From: Bacillota bacterium
GTDB taxonomy: Bacteria; Bacillota_I; Bacilli_A; Erysipelotrichales; Erysipelotrichaceae
Length of the DNA: 64,000 bases
Direction: 5' to 3'
Assembly (NCBI GenBank): GCA_023388535.1
Contig: JAEWFZ010000014.1
Coordinates: forward strand, 86,783 to 150,782
Position 1 is the first letter of the stretch. Every line of letters starts with the position of its first letter. Below are positions 18,688 through 27,719 of this stretch, piece after piece. Position numbers and translations under genes: made by a program. The notes beneath the pieces were generated by a model that did no database searches, had not been told where the DNA came from, and saw nothing but the letters and a program-made list of their open reading frames with translations.

Positions 18688-18895
18688 TTAAGCGACCCGC
18701 AATACCCATTACATTTCTCAAAGCTTGAGCCATAACGCCACGACGACCGATGAGACGACCAATATCGTTGGAATTAGCATAAACTACAAGAATGACTTCG
18801 TTTTCATTAATCGATTCACGTTCTTGAATCGATAGCGATTCTTTATCTTCAACCAAGGGTTCAATTAGGTCGTACAATGTTTTTTGTAGATCCAT
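18650..18895 (-). CDS. khpA: KH-domain RNA-binding protein
   Basis: An 81-residue single KH domain protein (YlqC family). The RNA-binding loop GRRG is visible in DIGRLIGRRGVMAQALRNVM (about residues 41-60). In other Gram-positive bacteria KhpA pairs with KhpB/Jag to control division and translation. It is located between rpsP and rimM, the family's usual site, 3 bases after rpsP. Confidence 0.93.
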   Translation of the reverse strand: MDLQKTLYDLIEPLVEDKESLSIQERESINENEVILVVYANSNDIGRLIGRRGVMAQALRNVMGIAGRLNDQRINIQFESY

Positions 18896-18898
18896 AAT

Positions 18899-19171
18899 TT
18901 ATTTAGCTCTCTTATTTTCAGTATGCTTTTGCATGAGTCCTTGACTGCTTAAAAGCGTGCGTACGGTTGCTGACGGTTGTGCTCCGTTTTCTAACCATTT
19001 AAGGGCTTTTTCTTCGTCAATTTTAAGTTCGACGGGATTGGTTAATGGATTATAATATCCAATAATTTCAATAAAACGACCATCTCTTGGTGAACGAGAA
19101 TCCGCGGCTACAATACGATAGAACGGGCGTTTTTTAGCTCCCATACGTTTTAAACGTAATTTAACTGCCAT
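18899..19171 (-). CDS. rpsP: 30S ribosomal protein S16
   Basis: 90 residues, the family length, starting MAVKLRLKRMGAKKRPFYRI with the following VAADSRSPRDGRFIE. It is the first gene after a strong promoter (19198-19225) and leads rpsP-khpA-rimM-trmD. Confidence 0.98.
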   Translation of the reverse strand: MAVKLRLKRMGAKKRPFYRIVAADSRSPRDGRFIEIIGYYNPLTNPVELKIDEEKALKWLENGAQPSATVRTLLSSQGLMQKHTENKRAK

Positions 19172-19197
19172 AGTTTTTTCCTCAACTTTCCGGAATG

Positions 19198-19225
19198 ATT
19201 ATAACACAGTCAAATCCCCTGTCAA
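19198..19225 (-). promoter_or_regulatory. Strong rpsP promoter with dyad over the -35
   Basis: On the minus strand a perfect TTGACA (19220-19225) and a perfect TATAAT (19198-19203) are 16 bases apart, with an extended -10 (TGT). The -35 is embedded in a perfect 7-bp inverted repeat, GTCAAGT/ACTTGAC with a 6-base gap (19221-19240), which could be an operator. Confidence 0.85.
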
Positions 19226-19271
19226 GTGTTTTTACTTGACGGATGAAATTCTTTAAAACTAGGTAAAATAA

Positions 19272-19292
19272 AAACGCACCTTAAGTGCGTTT
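19272..19292 (-). terminator. Terminator after ffh
   Basis: The stem AAACGCAC/GTGCGTTT with a 5-base loop is followed on the minus strand by TTTTATTTT. It ends ffh transcripts before the rpsP promoter. Confidence 0.8.
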
Positions 19293-19319
19293 AAATAGTT
19301 AACATTTACTCTAAGAAAA

Positions 19320-20627
19320 CTAACGCATAAAGCGGGATAGCATCCGCATTTGATCTTTCATCTTCTCGTATTGATTGATCAAGCGATTGACATCGGTAGT
19401 AGTAACTCCGGCGCCTTTGGCGATTCTGGATTTACGCGAAGCTCTTAACAGATTTGGGTTGGCGCGTTCTTCCAGCGTCATCGAACGGATGATGGCTTTG
19501 GTTTTATTCATTTGTTTCTGGCTTTGTTCATCGGAAACATTGGCTTGAGATAAGATGTCTTTTCCACCCGGCAAAAGCTTTAATAAACCGGATAAAGGTC
19601 CCATTTTTCCGACTTGTTCTAATTGTAATAACATATCATCCAAGGTGAACTTACCCGAAAGCATGCGTTCGGCGGAACGTTCTGCGGCTTCGACATCCAT
19701 CTTTTGTTGGGCTTGTTCTATTAAGGTTAGAATATCCCCCATACCCAAAATTCTGGAAGCGACTCGGTCAGGATGGAATAAGTCTAATTCATCCATTTTC
19801 TCACCGGTACCAACAAATTTAACCGGCACATTGGCAACGGTTCTAACCGATAAGATTCCCCCACCACGCGCATCACCATCGTATTTGGTAACCACCAAGC
19901 CGGTGAGATTTAATCGTTCTTTAAAGCCCATCGCCACGTTAACGATATCTTGTCCAACCATGGCATCGACGGTTAATAGAATTTCATCGGGACGACTGAT
20001 TTTTTCTAAATCTTCGAGTTGTTGCATCAGCTCTTCATCGATATGTAGTCGACCGGCGGTATCAATTAAAATGGTATCAAACTGATGTTCACGACCAAAG
20101 CTTAATCCTGCCGTTACCACTTCTTGAGGACTGCCACTGGCTAGTGAAAAGACCTCTACATTTACTTGTTGACCGAGTATCTTTAATTGATCGACCGCCG
20201 CAAGACGTTGCATGTCGGCCGCAATCATTAATACTTTGCGTTCTTTTTGTGCTTCTAAGTATTTAGCTATCTTGGCAGCCGAGGTCGTTTTACCCGAACC
20301 TTGTAACCCAACCATCATTACTACGGCTGGTTTCGAAACTAAATTCAAGTCTTCTTGAGTTTCACCAAGAATGCGAATCAATTCTTCGTTAACAATCTTA
20401 ACCACCATTTCCGATGGATTTAAAGCCGTTAGGACTTCTTGTCCTAACGCTTTACTTTCAATGGTATCGATAAATTTCGAAACGACATCGGGATGGACGT
20501 CCGCTTCAATCAGCGCAAAACGGACTTCGCGAATCATTTCGCGCATATTGCTTTCGGTTAGTTTTGATTGTCCGGCAATGGTTTTTAATGTTTTTGATAA
20601 GCGATCGCTTAAATTTTCAAAGGCCAT
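19320..20627 (-). CDS. ffh: Signal recognition particle protein Ffh
   Basis: SRP54 GTPase that binds signal sequences and SRP RNA. The 435 residues comprise the N-domain, the G-domain (GLQGSGKTTSAAKIAKYL near 106, DTAGRLHIDEELM, TKYDGDARGGG) and the C-terminal methionine-containing M-domain ending LSRFMR. No ylxM gene is seen upstream, unlike Bacillus. GGAGAG precedes the ATG. The SRP RNA gene is not in this window. Confidence 0.97.
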   Translation of the reverse strand: MAFENLSDRLSKTLKTIAGQSKLTESNMREMIREVRFALIEADVHPDVVSKFIDTIESKALGQEVLTALNPSEMVVKIVNEELIRILGETQEDLNLVSKPAVVMMVGLQGSGKTTSAAKIAKYLEAQKERKVLMIAADMQRLAAVDQLKILGQQVNVEVFSLASGSPQEVVTAGLSFGREHQFDTILIDTAGRLHIDEELMQQLEDLEKISRPDEILLTVDAMVGQDIVNVAMGFKERLNLTGLVVTKYDGDARGGGILSVRTVANVPVKFVGTGEKMDELDLFHPDRVASRILGMGDILTLIEQAQQKMDVEAAERSAERMLSGKFTLDDMLLQLEQVGKMGPLSGLLKLLPGGKDILSQANVSDEQSQKQMNKTKAIIRSMTLEERANPNLLRASRKSRIAKGAGVTTTDVNRLINQYEKMKDQMRMLSRFMR

Positions 20628-20648
20628 ATTTATCTCTCCTATTCAATC

Positions 20649-21833
20649 TTAATAAAATCTCGGACTATTACTGTCAATATATTCTACCACAAGGGTTTCA
20701 ATGGCTTGATCTTCCGCCAAACTCAAATCGAGTCGAGCTTCATTGTTTAATACCAAATTAAGCTTTGGTCGAGTGGTTGGGGCTTTTGGTGTAAAAATCG
20801 TACAACAATCTTCAAAAGGAAGAATCGAGGTTTCATAGGTCCCCATTTGTTTACTTAAATCGATAATTTCATTTTTATCCAAACCGATAACCGGTCTTAG
20901 AATCGGAATTTCTACCGCTCGATTAATAACATCGATACTCTCTAGTGTCTGTGAGGCGACTTGACCTAAGGACTCACCCGAGATAAGTACTTTCGCCCCT
21001 TCTTTGAGAGCCAGTTTCTCTGCAATACGAACCATATAACGACGCATCATCGTAATCGCATAGGATTCATCGACGCCATCATAGATGGCGAGTTGAATCG
21101 GGGTAAAATTGACGATATTTAAACGGAAGGTTGGCTGATATTTGGTTAAAATACTACAGATATCCTTCACCTTATGCAAGGCGTTTTCCGAGGTATAGGG
21201 TGAGGCTTGAAAATGAAGACCTTCGATTAAAACCCCTCGTTTCATCATCATCATCGCCGCTACTGGGGAATCAATCCCTCCCGATAACAAGAGAATGCCT
21301 TTACCAGCTATACCGACCGGAAGCCCTTTAGCGCCTTCGATGGGATTGCCCATTACGTAAGCGATTTCTTCATCGATTTCGATTTTGATTCTTAATTCAG
21401 GCTTTTTGACATCGACTTTATAATCACTATTTCTCAAAATATGACCCGCCACTTCACGATTAATGGCATCGCTGGAAGTTCCAAAACGCTTATTGCGGCG
21501 TTTCGTTTCCATTTTAAAGGTTTGATGGGCTTGATCCTTCGCTATTTTTAAAGCCAATTCTTTAATCGCTTCCATATCCAGAGCGACCGGATAGCCAATG
21601 GAAAAACTAGAGATACCAAATACCGTTTCTAAACGTTTGGCGACCGTATCCACTAACGATACCGGTACTTCAACGTAGATGCGGTTATAGGTTGAGCGTA
21701 CCTTAATTGATTCAAGGCCGCGCAGGTGTAAACGAATGTTTTCACGCAAGCGTTTGATGAATTCATTTCGGTTTTGACCTTTGGTACTTAATTCTCCATA
21801 AGCGACAATAATCGTGGCTGTTTTATCTAACAT
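20649..21833 (-). CDS. thiI: tRNA 4-thiouridine synthase
   Basis: Transfers sulfur to U8 of tRNA and contributes sulfur for thiamine. The 394 residues contain the N-terminal ferredoxin-like and THUMP domain (to about residue 165) and the PP-loop LLSGGIDSPVAAMMMMKRG. The C-terminal rhodanese domain is absent, as usual in Gram-positive bacteria, where a dedicated cysteine desulfurase supplies sulfur. That partner is the overlapping upstream gene (21823-22947). Confidence 0.96.
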   Translation of the reverse strand: MLDKTATIIVAYGELSTKGQNRNEFIKRLRENIRLHLRGLESIKVRSTYNRIYVEVPVSLVDTVAKRLETVFGISSFSIGYPVALDMEAIKELALKIAKDQAHQTFKMETKRRNKRFGTSSDAINREVAGHILRNSDYKVDVKKPELRIKIEIDEEIAYVMGNPIEGAKGLPVGIAGKGILLLSGGIDSPVAAMMMMKRGVLIEGLHFQASPYTSENALHKVKDICSILTKYQPTFRLNIVNFTPIQLAIYDGVDESYAITMMRRYMVRIAEKLALKEGAKVLISGESLGQVASQTLESIDVINRAVEIPILRPVIGLDKNEIIDLSKQMGTYETSILPFEDCCTIFTPKAPTTRPKLNLVLNNEARLDLSLAEDQAIETLVVEYIDSNSPRFY

Positions 21834-22947
21834 ATTGATTAACTTCCTTCAATGCTTTAATTAAAACCTCTAATTCTGAGATTTGAGTTTGATGGGATAA
21901 AGAGAGTCGTATCACTCCCTGTTGGGCAGCCATACTAAGTCCCATGGCTTTTAAGACATGGGAGGGCTGATCGGATTTAGACGAACAGGTCGACCGAGAT
22001 GCCACCAAGATATTATGAGAAAGTAAATGATTTTTAACAATCTCTGATCCTAATTTTAGATGTGAAATCGACAAGATATAAGGACTAGCCGTTTCATCAC
22101 TATTGATCTGAAGATGCTTGATTTCGGCTAAATGTTGACGTAAATATTGATTAAGATAACTCACCATCTGATGATGCTTATCCAAATTAACTAAGGCTTG
22201 TTTAATCGTCGGATATAAACTGATAAACAGTGAGGTCGGCGTCGTTCCCCCACGCAAACCAAATTCCTGAGCCCCACCGCTGATCAGTGGAAGTAACTCA
22301 AGGTGATGGCGCTTATATAATAAGCCAACGCCTTTAAATCCAAAAATCTTATGCGCGGAAAAGCTGGCTAAATCGACTTCGGCTAAGGCTAAGGGATGTT
22401 TACCCAGCGCCTGTACCATATCACAGTGAAAGATAGCTTTACTTTTCGATCGAATCAGCTGGCTAGCTTCTTGAATTGGTTGTTGACTACCCACTTCATT
22501 ATTTACTTGCATTAGCGAGACGAGAATGGTGTCTTTTCGTAAACATTGGGATAATTGATTTAAATCCAAAATACCATTTTTATCGACGTCTAGATAATCG
22601 ACCTCAAAGCCAAAACTGGTTTCCAGTTGTTGAAAACTTTCTAAGACGGAAGGATGTTCTATTTTCGAGGTAATTAGATGCTTGCCTTTGTGCTGATGAG
22701 CCAAGGCAATACCTTTGATGGCTAGACTGTTGGCTTCCGATCCGGAAGCGGTAAAAATCAAATCTTTCGCATCCACAGAAAAAAGCTCAGCGATTGATTT
22801 TCGCGCATGTTCCAACTCAAATTTGAGTTTAACCCCTTGGGGATAAGTCGATGCGCTGTTGATAAAATGGTCTCGCTGATGGGAATAATAGGTATCTAAA
22901 ATAAATGGATCTAAGGGTGTTGTTGAAGCATAATCTAAGTAAATCAC
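21823..22947 (-). CDS. Cysteine desulfurase (NifS/IscS family), ThiI partner
   Basis: PLP enzyme that takes sulfur from cysteine. The 374 residues include the PLP lysine in FSAHKIFGFKGVGLLY near residue 200 and the catalytic cysteine loop SRSTCSSK near 320. The start is a GTG directly after the ezrA stop, with AGGAG seven bases upstream inside ezrA. The pairing with thiI (11-base overlap) and ezrA is the Bacillus nifZ (yrvO-like) arrangement and points to 4-thiouridine synthesis. Confidence 0.93.
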   Translation of the reverse strand: MIYLDYASTTPLDPFILDTYYSHQRDHFINSASTYPQGVKLKFELEHARKSIAELFSVDAKDLIFTASGSEANSLAIKGIALAHQHKGKHLITSKIEHPSVLESFQQLETSFGFEVDYLDVDKNGILDLNQLSQCLRKDTILVSLMQVNNEVGSQQPIQEASQLIRSKSKAIFHCDMVQALGKHPLALAEVDLASFSAHKIFGFKGVGLLYKRHHLELLPLISGGAQEFGLRGGTTPTSLFISLYPTIKQALVNLDKHHQMVSYLNQYLRQHLAEIKHLQINSDETASPYILSISHLKLGSEIVKNHLLSHNILVASRSTCSSKSDQPSHVLKAMGLSMAAQQGVIRLSLSHQTQISELEVLIKALKEVNQYVR

Positions 22948-24678
22948 TTAAGCACTCCTAGAATTATCCATAATCATTTGTTCGTATGGGGCGTTTGGTT
23001 GTAATTTTTCAATCGCAAAAATCGTTGATTTTAAAGCTAGCGTATATTCCCCGTTTCTAAATAAAACTTCCGCACGCGTCAGCTCAGAATCCAAATCGCT
23101 ATAGGACGATCTAAAGCGGTTGGCATAAACCAGCGCATTCTCTACCATATCAACCGTTCCTACTAAGTTATTCACGTTGTTATAGAGTCGATAAATAAAG
23201 TCGATGGTATCCGAAACGGAGCTGTTTAGTAATTTAATATTTAACGGATCTAAGCCGAGAATGTTTTTAATCTGAACCAGCATTTGGTTCGCTCGGTACA
23301 TATCGCCGGAATAATTGTTTGCGATATGTGGAAGATGACGCGAGTCAATTTTGACTTGGATTTCATTCATAATTAAATTGAGTTTTAATAATTGCTTGAT
23401 CGCCCGTTGTTCATCGTGGCGGGCGTTGCTAACGAGCCTGTTGGCGATTTGAACTTCCGATTGCAGCTGAGAAACATTAGCTAAATAGTCGTTGAATTCG
23501 ACTAAAAGGGCTGTAAATGGTAGTTTTTCGTTTTCTAGCTTGGCTTTTAAGGTATCGCGTTCTTGATTTAAAAGCTGGGCTTGTTGATCCATGGCTAGCA
23601 TCTGTTCACCGAGTTGGTCAAAGCCAAAGCGGGTTTTCAGTTGTGGAATAGCTTCCAATAGATCTTTAATTTGAGTATTTAAGCCATCTTGCTGGGTAAA
23701 CAAAGTAACCGATAAACCTTCCACCTGGTCAAAGGCCGAATCTTCTCGACTGATGCTCAGTTGAAGTTGTTCAAGCCGTTTCACCGATTGATTTAAACGA
23801 TCGAGTACCCCTTCTAAATGAAGATGTTTCACCTTTTCTAAATCTTCGCTCAAACCATCTTCTATCAGCGAAATATTTTTATCGATATCTAAATGTTGTA
23901 GATAAACACCTTTTAGATGCGCTGCTTGTTGAGCATTCTCAACTTCAGCCACGAGATGTGGTACTAAGCCTTGAGCTAATTCGATTAATTTCGGTAATTG
24001 GTCGAGCTGGCTGGCTAGTTGCTCAAGATCATTTTCAATAGCTACTTTGACGTCTTGAGCTTTATCGAATTGAGAACCAAACATCCATTCTTCAAAGGTA
24101 TTAAATTGTAATTCTAGTTCATGAATCGCTTGTTCGATGCTATTTTGAGCAAGGGTCAAGGTATTCATTTTCTTGGTGTATTCTTTTCTTACGTCACGAA
24201 ACTTATTTTTTAATTCATGAATATTATCGCGTAGTCGCGTTTCTTCTTCTAAGAGACGATCGAGTGTGTTATCTAATAATTCTACTTTTTCGCTAGTAGC
24301 TTGATGTAAATCGTTAATCTCGACGATGGTTTGGCGCGAAGTCGATAATTTTCCGGTTAGTAATTGATCTTCCGCATCCCCTAAAAGATGGACTAAAGTA
24401 TCAAAATTGGTTGTCACTTCAGCAAACATCGCTTGGGCTTGGTTTACTTCCTCTAAAACCTCGGTATTAACCTTGGTTAAACCGACCGCTTTGTTTAGTT
24501 TGTAGGTTAACGGCGTCGAGCGTAAGGTATTGATTTCAATTTCAATACTGTGAATTTTGTTAATTAAATATTTACGGTAAACTCGAAAAATAATATATAT
24601 AAGCAATAAAATTGCGATAGCAATTAAACCAATTAAAACCCAAGGATTTTGGGCAAAGAATTCTTTAATAAATGCCAT
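22948..24678 (-). CDS. ezrA: Septation ring formation regulator EzrA
   Basis: Membrane-anchored negative regulator of FtsZ ring formation. I start it at ATG 24678 (576 residues), which follows a near-perfect AAGGAGGTG. One N-terminal membrane helix (about residues 10-32) is followed by long coiled-coil spectrin-like repeats to the end, as in the family. EzrA is restricted to Bacilli-type Firmicutes, which supports the taxonomic placement. It heads the ezrA-nifS-thiI unit, divergent from rpsD. Confidence 0.93.
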   Translation of the reverse strand: MAFIKEFFAQNPWVLIGLIAIAILLLIYIIFRVYRKYLINKIHSIEIEINTLRSTPLTYKLNKAVGLTKVNTEVLEEVNQAQAMFAEVTTNFDTLVHLLGDAEDQLLTGKLSTSRQTIVEINDLHQATSEKVELLDNTLDRLLEEETRLRDNIHELKNKFRDVRKEYTKKMNTLTLAQNSIEQAIHELELQFNTFEEWMFGSQFDKAQDVKVAIENDLEQLASQLDQLPKLIELAQGLVPHLVAEVENAQQAAHLKGVYLQHLDIDKNISLIEDGLSEDLEKVKHLHLEGVLDRLNQSVKRLEQLQLSISREDSAFDQVEGLSVTLFTQQDGLNTQIKDLLEAIPQLKTRFGFDQLGEQMLAMDQQAQLLNQERDTLKAKLENEKLPFTALLVEFNDYLANVSQLQSEVQIANRLVSNARHDEQRAIKQLLKLNLIMNEIQVKIDSRHLPHIANNYSGDMYRANQMLVQIKNILGLDPLNIKLLNSSVSDTIDFIYRLYNNVNNLVGTVDMVENALVYANRFRSSYSDLDSELTRAEVLFRNGEYTLALKSTIFAIEKLQPNAPYEQMIMDNSRSA

Positions 24679-24696
24679 AGATAACACCTCCTTGAT

Positions 24697-24702
24697 AGTA
24701 TA
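24697..24702 (-). promoter_or_regulatory. Possible ezrA extended -10 element
   Basis: TGG followed by TATACT on the minus strand, only about 18 bases before the ezrA ATG. If used, the mRNA would begin almost at the ribosome binding site. No good -35 is visible, so this is tentative. Confidence 0.35.
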
Positions 24703-24811
24703 CCATAAGTATTAATAAAACTTATCGAAAATCCCATGGCTCAATTAAAGTTTCATGCGCGTTTAAGATTCTCTATTTTTAGTAATCTTAGCTTATAATG
24801 GTCAAATATTT

Positions 24812-24840
24812 TTGACATCGTATTTTCAATATGATAGTAT
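24812..24840 (+). promoter_or_regulatory. rpsD promoter
   Basis: A perfect TTGACA (24812-24817) and TAGTAT (24835-24840) are 17 bases apart with an extended -10 (TGA). The expected start near 24847 gives a leader of about 155 bases. Confidence 0.8.
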
Positions 24841-24846
24841 TACCTA

Positions 24847-25002
24847 GCTAAACAACAAGCAGCACACAAAGCTGATAACCAGCGAGTTTGCCCCAAAGGA
24901 GTCCAATAGTCTAGCTGCGAAGACAAACGACGAAGGCAAACTCCACTATCGGTAACTTGTGTCCATTTGTTGATAGCCGTTAACAACAAAGGAGAAATTA
25001 TT
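24847..25002 (+). promoter_or_regulatory. rpsD leader, probable S4 autoregulatory RNA
   Basis: The leader folds into a closed structure: ACACAA (24864-24869) pairs with TTGTGT (24957-24962), and inside it GAGTTTGCC (24884-24892) pairs with GGCAAACTC (24935-24943). A TTGTT/AACAA stem lies just before the AAAGGAG site, so ribosome access could be switched. Known Firmicutes rpsD genes carry S4-binding leaders; I infer the same here. Confidence 0.6.
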
Positions 25003-25605
25003 ATGGCACGTCTAAAAGGACCTACCTGGAAAGTTGCTCGTCGTCTATCCTTCTCAATTTTAGAAACTGGAGAAGAATTAAAACGTCGTCCCTATGCCCC
25101 TGGCCAACACGGTCAAAGTCGTAGAAGAAAACTTTCTGACTATGGTACACAATTACGCGAAAAACAACGCGTCCGTCATTTATATCAATTAAATGAACGT
25201 CAATTCTTCAACACCTATAACAGAGCCATCAAAATGGATGGCGTTGCAGGTCATAACTTACTAAACTTATTAGAGTCTCGCTTAGACAATATCGTCTATC
25301 GCATGAACTTGGCTAGAACCCGTCGTGGCGCCCGTCAATTGGTCTCTCACGGTCACATCCTAGTCGATGGTAAGAAAGTGGATATTCCTTCTTATACTTT
25401 AAAACCAGGACAAACAGTTGAAGTAAAAGAATCAAGTCGTAAAATGGCTAGTATTACGGAAGCATTAGAAGCTAGCGTTTCCACCCTTGATTTTGTCTCT
25501 TTCGATAAAGAAACGAAAAAAGGAAAATACCTCCGTTTACCAGAACGTAGCGAACTTAACCAAGAGCTAAACGAAGCCTTAGTTATCGAGTTCTATTCGA
25601 GATAA
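25003..25605 (+). CDS. rpsD: 30S ribosomal protein S4
   Basis: Primary 16S rRNA-binding protein that nucleates 30S assembly. The start is ATG 25003 (200 residues, MARLKGPTWKVARRL), because AAAGGAG lies 8 bases upstream; a longer frame is an artefact. The S4 RNA-binding domain is visible at about residues 91-150 (RLDNIVYRMNLARTRRGARQ). It lacks the zinc-binding cysteines of some S4 proteins. Divergent from ezrA, as in Bacillus and relatives, and followed by a strong terminator. Confidence 0.97.
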   Translation: MARLKGPTWKVARRLSFSILETGEELKRRPYAPGQHGQSRRRKLSDYGTQLREKQRVRHLYQLNERQFFNTYNRAIKMDGVAGHNLLNLLESRLDNIVYRMNLARTRRGARQLVSHGHILVDGKKVDIPSYTLKPGQTVEVKESSRKMASITEALEASVSTLDFVSFDKETKKGKYLRLPERSELNQELNEALVIEFYSR

Positions 25606-25625
25606 TCGATTCAAAAGCTTGCAGC

Positions 25626-25652
25626 AACCACACCTTCGGGTGTGGTTTTTTT
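25626..25652 (+). terminator. rpsD terminator
   Basis: The stem AACCACACC/GGTGTGGTT is capped by a TTCG tetraloop and followed by a run of T residues. A textbook intrinsic terminator. Confidence 0.95.
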
Positions 25653-25704
25653 ATTGTAATAAGGGGGCTTATTCGCTAGAATAAAGCCAAGGAGTTATCT
25701 AATT

Positions 25705-26637
25705 ATGAATATGACCATCATCGATCAGCTTAAATCAACGCTTAATCAGTATATTATTGGTAAAGAAACGGCTATTGAACTTTTATTAATAGCTTTGTTA
25801 GCTAAAGGCCATGTTCTCATTGAAGATGTGCCGGGCATTGGCAAGACAACTATGGTCAATGCTTTAGCGAAATCCTTAGATTTGAGTTTTAATCGCATCC
25901 AATTCACCCCCGATTTGATGCCTTCTGATATCACTGGTTTTAATTTATATAATCCCAAACTGAGTGACTTTGTCTTTCAGCCAGGAGCAATCATGGCTCA
26001 ATTAGTCTTAGCCGATGAAATCAATCGTTCCTCACCGAAAACACAATCCGCACTTCTAGAAGCCATGCAAGAATATCAAGTCACCGTCGATCAAGTGACT
26101 TACGATATTCCCCAGCCTTTTATGGTATTAGCCACTCAAAATCCCATCGAGTACGTAGGAACTTATCCGTTACCAGAAGCTCAATTGGATCGTTTTATGC
26201 TGAAAATTACGTTGGGTTATCCCAATCATCAAGAAGAACTTCAAATTCTAGAAACCTATGGGGACGCCCAGCCTTTGGATTATTTATCGGCGATTGCCAC
26301 TCGTGATCAAATCTTAGCCTTACAAGAGAAAGCCCAAACCATCTATATTAGCGATAGTTTGAAAGCGTATTTGATTGAAATCATTCAGGCGACCCGTAAT
26401 CATCCTCAATTAAAGCTTGGTGCTAGTCCTCGAGCTTCACTGATGTTATTAAAAGCGGCTAAGGCACGCGCTTTAATTTACAATCGTGACTATGTATTGC
26501 CCGAAGATATCCAAGCACTGGTTAAGCCAGTATTAAATCATCGCGTCCAAATTAGCGCCAGCGCCAAATTGGAAGATCAAAATATTGAGTTGCTGTTAGA
26601 CGAAATTATCAACCAAATTAAAAGTCCAAGACAATGA
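25705..26637 (+). CDS. MoxR-type AAA+ ATPase
   Basis: 310 residues. The Walker A motif GIGKTT lies in IEDVPGIGKTTMVNALA (about residues 38-54), Walker B in LVLADEINRSSPKTQSALLEAMQE, and sensor ATQNPIEYVGTYPLPEAQLDRF follows. MoxR proteins act as chaperone ATPases, usually with a DUF58 protein and a transglutaminase-like membrane protein, exactly the two genes that follow. The stop overlaps the next ATG. The substrate of this system is not known. Confidence 0.93.
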   Translation: MNMTIIDQLKSTLNQYIIGKETAIELLLIALLAKGHVLIEDVPGIGKTTMVNALAKSLDLSFNRIQFTPDLMPSDITGFNLYNPKLSDFVFQPGAIMAQLVLADEINRSSPKTQSALLEAMQEYQVTVDQVTYDIPQPFMVLATQNPIEYVGTYPLPEAQLDRFMLKITLGYPNHQEELQILETYGDAQPLDYLSAIATRDQILALQEKAQTIYISDSLKAYLIEIIQATRNHPQLKLGASPRASLMLLKAAKARALIYNRDYVLPEDIQALVKPVLNHRVQISASAKLEDQNIELLLDEIINQIKSPRQ

Positions 26638-27719
26638 TTCGTTTTAAGTTTGTTATCTGGGTTATCGTTACGATAGCCGCCATTCTTAGCGCTTCTACGC
26701 AACCGCGTAGTTTTGTACATTATGTTATTAACTTACTTTTGTTGATGCCCTTTTTTGCTCTAGGTCATCTTTTTTATAGTCTCAAGCACTTAAAAGTACA
26801 ATTACTTAGTCAGCAGAAAACACTTTTGCGTAATGAAATCGGTAATTGGCAACTAATTGTTACCAATTCGTCTAGTATAAATACTATACGATTGATACAT
26901 TTGCGAGAAAGTTATATCCTAAGTCCTAATACTAGCTTTGAACTAAACTACCCAACACCCGCTCAACATGTCGGTTATCTATATCCTAATATTGATACAA
27001 AGTTGAAGATTGTTGATTTGTTTGGTTTATTTAGCAAGCGAATCGCTTTACCAAAAGCAAGCGTAGCTTATGTCTTACCGTTTACCCATTCCAAACATAA
27101 CACTTCTTTTGATGGTAATTTAGAGGAATATAAAAAACAACAAATAAGTCGTCCCTTTAGCTTAGAGGAAGAAGAGTTAGATAGCATCTTTCCTTTGGAT
27201 CCTAGTTTTCCTTTGCGTCGTATACATTGGAAACTCTCGGCTCGACTTCAAGAATGGATGGTAAAACGATATTATCAAACCACCAATACGATACTAACCA
27301 TCTTCTTAGAACTTGATTATTTTGAACGGCTCGATTATCGCGATCAGTACTTAGACTTTATCGCTAATCTGTTAACGACCACTATCAAACAAGAAATAAC
27401 AACCTATCTAATCGCTCAAAATAAAAAGATATTGATCGACAATTTAGAAGACAGTTTGTTGTTTTTAGCCAAATTAGAACAAGAAAGTAACCATTCACTG
27501 GACAGGATGTTAAAAGAACATATTAATCATCGTCAACTCAATTTAATTGTTTTAAGTCATGCTAATATGAGCAATTATCAAACCCTTTTAGACTATGAAA
27601 AATACTTCGAACAAACACAAATCATTCAATTTCTTAAGCCAACATCGACTTTAGAAATCCCTTCCGTCTTAGCACAAATAGCAATTATTTCTTTGGAGTA
27701 TGAAGATGAAGCAAATTAA
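26634..27719 (+). CDS. DUF58 domain protein
   Basis: 361 residues with two N-terminal membrane segments (about 5-22 and 27-45) and the DUF58 signature PLRRIHWKLSARLQEWMVKRYY near residues 195-215. DUF58 has a von Willebrand A-like fold and is the constant partner of MoxR ATPases. It overlaps moxR by 4 bases and the transglutaminase gene by 14, so the three are one operon. Exact role unknown. Confidence 0.9.
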   Translation: MIRFKFVIWVIVTIAAILSASTQPRSFVHYVINLLLLMPFFALGHLFYSLKHLKVQLLSQQKTLLRNEIGNWQLIVTNSSSINTIRLIHLRESYILSPNTSFELNYPTPAQHVGYLYPNIDTKLKIVDLFGLFSKRIALPKASVAYVLPFTHSKHNTSFDGNLEEYKKQQISRPFSLEEEELDSIFPLDPSFPLRRIHWKLSARLQEWMVKRYYQTTNTILTIFLELDYFERLDYRDQYLDFIANLLTTTIKQEITTYLIAQNKKILIDNLEDSLLFLAKLEQESNHSLDRMLKEHINHRQLNLIVLSHANMSNYQTLLDYEKYFEQTQIIQFLKPTSTLEIPSVLAQIAIISLEYEDEAN

